A stretch of DNA of 64,000 nucleotides from Amphiduros pacificus. Its lineage: Eukaryota > Annelida > Polychaeta > Phyllodocida > Hesionidae. The notes beneath the pieces were generated by a model. That model saw only the letters and a list, made by a program, of their open reading frames with translations, did no database searches and had not been told where the DNA came from. The stretch lies in NCBI GenBank assembly GCA_949316495.1, contig OX439002.1, forward strand, positions 7,347,501-7,411,500, written 5' to 3'. The translations under genes were made by a program, and so were the position numbers. The stretch's first letter is position 1, and every line of letters begins with the position of its first letter. Below, one piece after another: positions 57,455-64,000 of this stretch.

Positions 57455-58185
57455 ATCTCATACTTGGTGCCTCAAGAGAGTGTTCTGCACCTATGAGATA
57501 TTTTTTTTTGCAGATCACCCCTTTGTCAATTATAAAATAAATGTAATCAGTCTTAGACCAATTCTTCAACAAATCATTCGTTAATTTCTCTGAAATGAAC
57601 ATTATGTCCGTCTGGGTTTGTTCTGACCTGGAGCAGACGATATTTTAGATTTGGGTCATGGGGACCTTGAAATACAGACTGGTGGGACCCCTGTTGGCAG
57701 AGACTGCAATTGTTTGTGGGAATCTCGAAACTGATGACTGTTCACCCAGTTCAAACAGAATTACACCTATTTCATATAGTGCTTTATAGGTGACCTAGTT
57801 TCACTGCATATAGTAATACAAAATTGATTCCATTAAATGAATGAGCCAAGAACATAAATGAGCCACACACACAACACAGTTCTGCACTTATTATCTCATA
57901 CTTGGTGCCTCAAGAGAGTGTTCTGCACCTATGAGATATTTTTTTGCAAATCACCCCTCTGCTGAACTACTTTCGTAGATCTCCCCTCTGCCGAACTGCT
58001 TTCCTTTTATCTTTTTTAAAGTTTCTTTTCATATCTACATAATTTTGAAATGAATAAAATGTTTGTTTAAATATATTTGTGTACAAATACCATAAAATTT
58101 GTCAATTGTAAAATAAATGTAATCAGTCTTAGGCCAGTTCTTTAAGACATCGTGTGTTAAATTCTCTGACATGAACATATGACTG
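57455..58185. repeat. Direct intergenic duplication with an insertion in the second copy
   Basis: 57455-57615 (tattatctcatacttggtgc ... aaatgtaatcagtcttagac ... tctctgaaatgaaca) recurs as 57889-57965 plus 58098-58185. About 130 bases are inserted between the halves of the second copy. The copies differ by scattered substitutions, so the duplication is not fresh. Non-coding. Confidence 0.75.
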
Positions 58186-58199
58186 TCTGGATCTACAAA

Positions 58200-59320
58200 A
58201 TGAGAATAAGAGAAGCTGTTTTTTAATGGTTTTTCTTTTTCAATAACTATTTGTAGACATCTGTCTGCTTTAACCTGGCATGCACTGGTGTGTATTTTAG
58301 TTGTACATTATGAACGGCTCTCTGTTTAAGGTCAAGCTTTACTCTTTCCTTGTATATTAGTGGCTATCTACTACAAAATAAAACATTCTATGGAGCTGAG
58401 ACCTTAAAGTAAAAGCTCTTCTGTGTAAGCATAAAATGGGATGAAATCAACAATGCTAAGCCACAAACAAACCTATCCATGTTAATTTCCGTACTAGATA
58501 ACCCTTTTCAGCTCAATACATAACATGGCCAACTGATTTAAATTGCAATTCTCAACTTGTTGTGACCAGGCTTGAACATTTGTGCACTTTGATGCCTAAT
58601 ATATCAGAAGATAGAGCCCCACCCACTTCTCCATCCCGCCCACAGACACACAAGGAGACCGCAACTCAGGCTCCTCGTCCCCTCTATCCACACACTATAA
58701 TTGTATCATCTTTGACTTGTCAGATCACAGACTATACATGGCATGACATAGTGAAATGTTAAAGAAAACAATGTAACCCAACATCGATGCAAGTTTGACT
58801 TTATTGGATATTGAAATATATAAATGATATGTGTACATCTACAAATATGCATTTAAAGCATGCATGCTATACTAATATATTAAAAGTAAAAACAGGTATT
58901 AAGAAATGCGATATATTAAATATATCAATTGCTATTTGATTTGTTGGTACAAACATTTTGATTCTATCTTAGGCAGAGACGATATGCATTAGACTTCTAG
59001 CAGACATATATCCTGTGTCCACTTCCCTTTCTTGTCAATATATTGCAATATATAAGGCTACAAACTATTGGTTTTGATCAAAACATATAAAGACCGAAAT
59101 AGGTCCTAATAAACAATTGTTTATCACATCATGGTTGATACATATTCATACATATCTAAGACTTAATACAATGCACGGTTTATGATATAGACTGGTCCAG
59201 CCATTGTGCAATGAGATATATATGGCGGTTTTGCATGTGATTGATTTACGGGACACACCCAATTTTGAAAGATTATTTGATCAATACACTGATGACGAGT
59301 AAGCTTTATGTTTGAAACAT
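58200..59320. other. 3' flank of the ASB-type gene, no other feature
   Basis: AT-rich. A minus-strand AATAAA at 58799-58804 could end the transcript of the gene at 59324, giving a 3' UTR of about 520 bases. No coding exon supported. Confidence 0.4.
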
Positions 59321-59323
59321 ATG

Positions 59324-60589
59324 TCACGGTATAGGGCTCAGCGACAGGAACGGTATCAACTTTGGGGGAACCGGAAGCTGCGGTATCTTTGTCTGTACCT
59401 CATTTCCTAATTGGGACCTTAAACATATTCTGCATAAATCTTGCAATGGTCTGGGATTTGACATAACATCATGTAGCCAATGTTTAAATTCAGTGTTTTG
59501 AAGATAACCATATAATTGTGTAAGACTTGTGAACATTTTTATATTCATTAAATCTGTTCTCAAGTCACTACCTGCGTTGTAGAGTATTTCAACGATTTTA
59601 AAGTTGTGCCTTAAAAGTGCAATGGCCGCCGGAGCTATCGTTCCCGTGGTTAACACTGAGCAGTTCCCATGGCGATGTACATTACAGTTATACTGAGTCA
59701 ACAGGTGGACAACCCGGATGTGGTTGTGAAACACAGCTTCTATGAGCGGCGAGTTGTTATGTTGATCCTTGATGTCTGGGTGGGCTCCCCGGGTCAGGAG
59801 CAGGCGGACACTGTCCACCATATCCCTCCTTGCAGCGTAGTGCAGCGGGGTGCGGTTCGCCTTGTCTGTGCAGTTTACTTGGCAGCCTTGTGCGATGAGA
59901 TATTGAGCGATGGGCGCGTGTTCCTGAGATACAGCGAGCGTAAGTGGGGTATATCCCCAGGAGTTAGGTACGTCAAGGTGAGCCCCAGTGTCCACCAACC
60001 ACCTGACGCATGCGCGATGGCCGTTGCGGCAGGCATAGTGAAGGGCCGTGTCACAGGAAGAGTTGCTCTCGCGGGGGTCGCAGCCGGCGGCCACCAGGAG
60101 GCGTAGTATGTGCAGGTGCCCGTGATTGGCGGCTATCATGAGCAGCGTGTCCCCGTACCTCTCGTGCAGGGTGGGGTCGCATCCAGCCCTCAGTAGGACC
60201 TCCACCATCTCGGCATGCCCGTTCCACACGGCGTAGTGGAGGGATGTCCTACCGTCAGAGCTCACCTGGTTGACATCGCAGCCCCCTCCTACTAGCAGCT
60301 TCATGATGTCCGGCCGGCTCTTGATGGCCGCGATGGAGAGCAGCTTGAATGCAGCCCTACTGCCCTGCTGAGAGCCAGGTGGTCCCAGCCCACTGGTCAG
60401 TAACTCCCGAACCTTGTTAGCGTCGCCGTTTTCGACGGCCGCCTTCACCAGAAGGTCCATAGTGTTGCCCAGGTAGCCCCGTGCTATGACTGTAGGGCTT
60501 TCATCTGCCTGTCCCTCTTCCTCCTCCTCGTCCTCTTCCTCCTCCTCCTCCTCATCCTCCCAGGAAGCGCCACCTTCCGAGGAACTCAT
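59324..60589 (-). CDS. Ankyrin-repeat and SOCS-box (ASB-type) protein
   Basis: A 421-residue single-exon protein. An acidic run (EDEEEEEEEDEEEEE) fills residues 11-25. Ankyrin repeats follow from about 50 to 350, with clear TALHYACRNGH, TPLTLAVSQEH and TPLHYAARRDM consensus helices and GADPxxx-type turns (GAHPDIKD, GCDVNQVS). The C-terminus, from about 379, is a SOCS box: PLQDLCRICLRSQL is the Elongin BC box and LPVP (405-408) fits a Cul5 box. ASB proteins are substrate receptors of Cullin-5 ubiquitin ligases; the ankyrin part binds the substrate, unknown here. An in-frame TGA 15 bases upstream supports ATG 60589. A minus-strand acceptor at 60649-60650 (tttgcag/atgatg) indicates a 5'-UTR intron. 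I cannot name the ASB subtype. Confidence 0.92.
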   Translation of the reverse strand: MSSSEGGASWEDEEEEEEEDEEEEEGQADESPTVIARGYLGNTMDLLVKAAVENGDANKVRELLTSGLGPPGSQQGSRAAFKLLSIAAIKSRPDIMKLLVGGGCDVNQVSSDGRTSLHYAVWNGHAEMVEVLLRAGCDPTLHERYGDTLLMIAANHGHLHILRLLVAAGCDPRESNSSCDTALHYACRNGHRACVRWLVDTGAHLDVPNSWGYTPLTLAVSQEHAPIAQYLIAQGCQVNCTDKANRTPLHYAARRDMVDSVRLLLTRGAHPDIKDQHNNSPLIEAVFHNHIRVVHLLTQYNCNVHRHGNCSVLTTGTIAPAAIALLRHNFKIVEILYNAGSDLRTDLMNIKMFTSLTQLYGYLQNTEFKHWLHDVMSNPRPLQDLCRICLRSQLGNEVQTKIPQLPVPPKLIPFLSLSPIP

Positions 60590-60630
60590 CCTCGCCTCCT
60601 CTCACCACCCCTACTTCTCACAGCGTTCAA

Positions 60631-60641
60631 TGCGCACGCGC
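60631..60641 (-). promoter_or_regulatory. NRF1 motif just upstream of the ASB-type gene
   Basis: TGCGCACGCGC matches the NRF1 consensus YGCGCAYGCGC exactly, 42 bases upstream of the start codon. If transcription starts within the exon bounded by the acceptor at 60649, this would be the promoter. If the 5'-UTR intron is used, the site lies inside the second exon. Confidence 0.5.
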
Positions 60642-60868
60642 TCATCATCTGCAAACGAAAGTTAAACATAAGCGAAAGTTAAACATAAAATAAGCACAAC
60701 ATTAAGCGTCATTTACATACTCAGACCTTGAATACGAGTATTTATCAGAGTACACTTTGTGGGTACTTCGGCACACACCAGATGTGAATACACGGGCAAT
60801 CAATGCTGTTGCTATTCTGAGAGTAAATGTCTGTCGCACAAAACACCATTGATTCCACAACAGATACT

Positions 60869-62264
60869 GGGGCCCCCATAGGGGGGGTATGAAAAACCCA
60901 ATAATCCCCCTTTTTTTACCTAAAAATCCAAAAATCCTTAAATATTTTTCCCCTCAAATCTAAAAATCCAAAAGTATAAAACAAAAAATCCTAAAATATG
61001 TTTACATTTAGTACAAATTTATTTGGCAATGAATTACATAACATGCATGATATAACATGATATTTAGTGTTTCACACAGGTCATGCCACATTACAAAATG
61101 TACTTGCAGAGTCCACTTGAGCCCACAGAGTTTGAAATTAACAGTAATCTCACCGTTATAGTGATACGGAGACACCCAATCCTTTTGAACATATTCAAAA
61201 TTAGTAAAAAAAGTAATCTGTGTCTTTCCTTTTTTTTGAAACTCTTTAGGCCTAGTGGCCCTTGTGTCACTAGTAAATGACAACTGAGATAATTCCTCAC
61301 TAATTAACTCTTGCTGCTCATTGGGTGTCTCCGTATCACCCTGATCCTTTATCAGGTCCAAAAGATTGATCAAAACCTCCTCATTCAGAACAATTATATC
61401 ATCCTTTGGAACATATTCATAGTTAGTATAATCTAAAACAGTGATGACATTTTCTCTATCTATGACACATTGTTTTTGATTTGAGAACTCTGTGGGCTCA
61501 AGTGGGCTCTGCAAGTAGATTTCCCCTTTACATTTTCCCTTCTCAAGCATATCTTGCCTCAGTTTACATATATGCACATGTTTGATTGTGTTAATAACTA
61601 CAACAGAACCTTTTTTGACATAGACACTTCTCCCTTGTGAGGGCTCCAACACACTCTGGCCACCAGTTGATGATTCAAAATCAACTGGTATTGGTATGAC
61701 TCTGTCACTCACATAAACATTGAGTGGCAAGGTACCAGGCTTATCCTTTGTGCTTAAATTCCTAACAGTATTTTGACGTACACTTTGTCCAAATTTTTCA
61801 CGCCACATAGATAAATCTCTCAAATCATTCTCAGTGATATTTGCCTTTGAGGTGTTGGCCATTTGTGGCAGTTCTGTGTATTCCAATGGTATTTTACTCC
61901 TCTGGTAATATGATTTTCTGCTGGTAAAATATAGAAAACTACAATGGCACATCTGCTTTAAAAGTTCCCTCGTACATGATGCAAACTTGTATGCAAATTG
62001 TAAAGATAGGGGCATGTCAAGACCTTCTCTCATTCTTGAAAATAAATGTTCTACTACAAGAGTTTGGGCAGCTGATATGCTAAAGTTATAATTTTGGTTG
62101 ATTCTGTCAAAAATATCCTAAAATCCAATTATCTTATTAAAAATCCATTAATCCTAAACACTTTCCTCAAAATCCAAAAATCCCAGATATTTCACCCCAA
62201 AAATCCAATAATCCCTCTTTTTTAGGCCAAAAATCCAATAATCCTAAAACCCTATGGGGGCCCC
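60869..62264. mobile_element. 1.4-kb TIR element with 6-bp target duplication and an internal ORF
   Basis: The termini GGGGCCCCCATAGG (60869-60882) and CCTATGGGGGCCCC (62251-62264) are perfect inverted repeats. GATACT flanks both sides (60863-60868 and 62265-62270), a perfect 6-bp target duplication. Next to each terminus lie many copies of an aaaatccaataatcc phrase, in the same direction at both ends rather than inverted. The middle holds a 341-codon minus-strand ORF. No DDE motif is visible, so it is probably a derivative of a larger element. Dada-type elements make 6-7-bp duplications, but superfamily membership is unproven. It lies in the presumed 5'-UTR intron of the ASB-type gene. Confidence 0.8.
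61008..62033 (-). CDS. Unrecognised 341-residue ORF inside the TIR element
   Basis: I do not recognise the family. The frame is open further upstream (DIFDRINQNYNFSI...) to about 62,117, where TAG overlaps a plausible acceptor (ttttag/gatatt), so the ORF could be the 3' exon of a longer gene. It has Lys/Glu-rich stretches and no zinc-finger Cys/His pattern. The DNA shows internal rearrangement: about 40 bases at 61098-61140 are an inverted copy of 61487-61527, and an aacatattca block occurs in direct repeat at 61188 and 61400. The C-terminal part is therefore scrambled, and the ORF is probably a decayed or internally deleted transposon gene rather than a host gene. Confidence 0.4.
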   Translation of the reverse strand: MREGLDMPLSLQFAYKFASCTRELLKQMCHCSFLYFTSRKSYYQRSKIPLEYTELPQMANTSKANITENDLRDLSMWREKFGQSVRQNTVRNLSTKDKPGTLPLNVYVSDRVIPIPVDFESSTGGQSVLEPSQGRSVYVKKGSVVVINTIKHVHICKLRQDMLEKGKCKGEIYLQSPLEPTEFSNQKQCVIDRENVITVLDYTNYEYVPKDDIIVLNEEVLINLLDLIKDQGDTETPNEQQELISEELSQLSFTSDTRATRPKEFQKKGKTQITFFTNFEYVQKDWVSPYHYNGEITVNFKLCGLKWTLQVHFVMWHDLCETLNIMLYHACYVIHCQINLY

Positions 62265-62421
62265 GATACTGAGAGAGGAAATTAGAGCGTCTGTATTACT
62301 ACTTACAAAAGCAGGCAATCTGATTTGTAACTTTAGTAGCATAATGACGCCAGTGGTTTGATTAAACAGCCTCATGCTTTCAAACTCAAATACTATCATC
62401 CACTGTTTTCAGTTTGTTTAC

Positions 62422-62488
62422 CTGCCTCATGCTCCATCTCAAAAAGCGCCTCAACTCTCTGCGATATCATGCAAATGTCATAATCCAT
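62422..62488 (-). other. Possible 5' exon of the ASB-type gene with a short upstream ORF
   Basis: On the minus strand an ATG at 62488 opens MDYDICMISQRVEALFEMEH and two more codons before a good donor, GAGGCAG/gtaaac, at 62422. Spliced to the acceptor at 60649 it would read about a dozen more codons and stop before the ASB start codon, so it would act as an upstream ORF. The 1.4-kb TIR element would then lie wholly inside this intron. No direct evidence of transcription. Confidence 0.25.
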
Positions 62489-62504
62489 CAAGATAAGATG
62501 GGGA

Positions 62505-63030
62505 GAGAGGTCGGGTTGAGGAGAGAGATTGGGACGAGGGAAGAGGTGTGATAAGGATAGAAGTTGGGATGGGGAGAGAGGTTGGGATGGGGAGAGAGGT
62601 TGGGATGGGGAGAGAGATTGGGATGAGGGGAGGGATTGGGATATGAGAGAGGTTTGGATAAGAAGAAAACTAGGGAGAGAGGTTGGGATGAGGAGAGAGA
62701 TTGGAATGGGGAGAGAGGTTGGATGGGGAGAGAGGTTGGATGGGGAGAAAGGTTGAATCGGGAGAGAGGTTGGATCGGGAGTGAGGTTGGATCGGGAGTG
62801 AGGTTGGATCGGGAGAGAGGTTGGATCGGGAGAGAGGTTGGATCGGTAGAGAGGTTGGATCGGGAGAGAGGTTGGATCGGAGAGAGGTTGGATCGGGAGA
62901 GAGGTTGGATCGGGAGAGCGGTTGGATCGGGAGAGCGGTTGGATCGGGAGAGAGGTTGGATCGGGAGAGAGGTTGGATCGGGAGTGCGGTTGGATCGGGA
63001 GAGAGGTTGGATCGGGAGAGAGGTTTAAAG
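62505..63030. repeat. Minisatellite, 17/18-bp units, about 30 copies
   Basis: The left part repeats gggatggggagagaggtt (18 bp), and the right part ggatcgggagagaggtt (17 bp) with agagcgg and agtgcgg variants. It generates long open frames on both strands that are not genes. Confidence 0.95.
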
Positions 63031-63710
63031 TCATGTATCTGACACAGTCCACCACTGGGTAAGAGACAATACATAAATCAGAGACTAAATCCTAAAATGG
63101 TTAAATATAAGATGGGTCCTTCACATTCCATAAAAGGGTGACCCACATTGGTGGTAGCTGCTGGCAGAGAGATATCTATTGTGGGATAGACCTACGTGTA
63201 ATGCTCACTTAACAGAATTGGGTTATAAATTCTACTCTTTAAAGTAACTCAATTTGGCTCGTCACATTGAGTTTGAGTGCTTTAAATAGGCCTGGCAATC
63301 AGGTTAGTGCTACAATGTGAAGTAGCAAGGGCAGGATTTAATGTGAAGTTGTCATGTTGAGTTTCCCACTTAATTTCATGCACGTGAATTGTGCCAAGAC
63401 GGTGTCTGCTCAGCCTATATACAGCGCTCAGTGTGCTCACAGTCTACTCTGTGGCCGCCATTGTTTGGCGTGTTAAGCTGGTAGATGCCGACAATCCGCA
63501 CATGTCCAAACCGCAGCCACCTTGTCGGCGCCAACCAGTGCATATTGAACCAAGAAATGACTCTTGCCAAATCACACAATATGACTCGGTCCACTAATTG
63601 CCTGAAAGCCTCTTTATTATTTACTCACAAGTTTCAGATTTGAATTAAATATTCATGTAGTTCCTCCGATGCAATAAATACCTTAACGTTTCAGCTTGAC
63701 GGTACTGCCC
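63031..63710. other. No gene seen
   Basis: A short plus-strand frame at 63391-63597 begins with GTG, not ATG, and resembles nothing known. A few CpG-rich bases near 63,440-63,530 could mark a promoter. Confidence 0.4.
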
Positions 63711-63711
63711 A

Positions 63712-64000
63712 TCATTCAGTAGTATACCAGAATACTGCCTGTCCTATATGTGGGAGTACGCCAAAATACTGCCTGTCCTATATGTGGGAGTACGCCAAAA
63801 TACTGCCTGTCCTATATGTGGGAGTGCACCAAAATACTGCCTGTCCTATATGTGGGAGTGCACCAAAATACTGCCTGTCCTATATGTGGGAGTGCACCAA
63901 AATACTGCCTGTCCTATATGTGGGAGTACGCCAAAATACTGCCTGTCCTATATGTGGGAGTACACCAAAATACTGCCTGTCCTATATGTGGGAGTGCACC
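63712..64000. repeat. Minisatellite, 34-bp unit, running off the window
   Basis: Unit tgcctgtcctatatgtggga plus gtgcaccaaaatac, with gtacgcc and gtacacc variants; at least eight copies before the window ends. Confidence 0.95.

Noticed and set aside
59669-60106. 145-codon plus-strand ORF
   Set aside because: Antisense shadow of the ankyrin repeats of the ASB-type gene.
62396-63055. Long minus-strand ORF rich in SRSNLSPDPTSLPIQP and matching plus-strand frames
   Set aside because: Generated by the 17/18-bp minisatellite. Only the short non-repeat end (62422-62488) is kept, as a possible exon.
63391-63597. 68-codon plus-strand frame with a hydrophobic start
   Set aside because: Begins with GTG rather than ATG, no homology, short.

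Overview
This window is nuclear DNA from an animal, most likely a marine invertebrate bilaterian. The genes are split by many short U2-type introns and one probable U12-type intron. The proteins are clear relatives of vertebrate RINT1, SEC24A/B, MRPS24, SAR1, Olig/Beta3-type bHLH and ASB proteins. The DNA is AT-rich and full of minisatellites, MITEs and LINE debris. I cannot name the phylum from the sequence alone.

Layout: (1) 1-9 kb, plus strand: RINT1, with its 5' end outside the window, 13 exons visible. (2) 10.7-11.7 kb, minus strand: an intronless bHLH transcription factor, followed by a gene-free stretch to 19 kb that holds a 1.5-kb satellite-like array. (3) 19.3-38.3 kb, plus strand: a complete 21-exon SEC24 gene of the A/B type whose introns carry several minisatellite arrays. 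(4) 41.7-42.5 kb, minus strand: MRPS24, with a 219-bp tandem triplication next to its promoter. (5) 49.6-52.9 kb, plus strand: SAR1, carrying two alternative copies of the exon that encodes the P-loop and the first part of switch I. (6) 55.1-56.9 kb, minus strand: a second, divergent SAR1-like gene with the same exon plan, convergent with the first. (7) 59.3-60.6 kb, minus strand: an ankyrin-repeat/SOCS-box (ASB-type) protein. A 1.4-kb terminal-inverted-repeat element with a 341-codon ORF lies just upstream, probably inside its 5'-UTR intron. (8) 62.5-64 kb: two more minisatellites, the last running off the window.

Four genes (RINT1, SEC24 and the two SAR1 genes) act in ER-Golgi transport. 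SAR1-GTP recruits SEC23/SEC24 to build COPII coats leaving the ER, and RINT1 is part of the NRZ tether that receives COPI vesicles returning to the ER. Their grouping within 57 kb may be chance or may be a conserved neighbourhood.

The strongest novelty candidates are the duplicated, same-length, same-phase SAR1 exon pair, the unassigned transposon with 6-bp target duplications and an ORF, the both-strand-open 39-bp array in SEC24 intron 18, and the homogenised triplication beside the MRPS24 promoter. Tandem arrays together make up roughly one seventh of the window. I saw no tRNA, rRNA or CRISPR.
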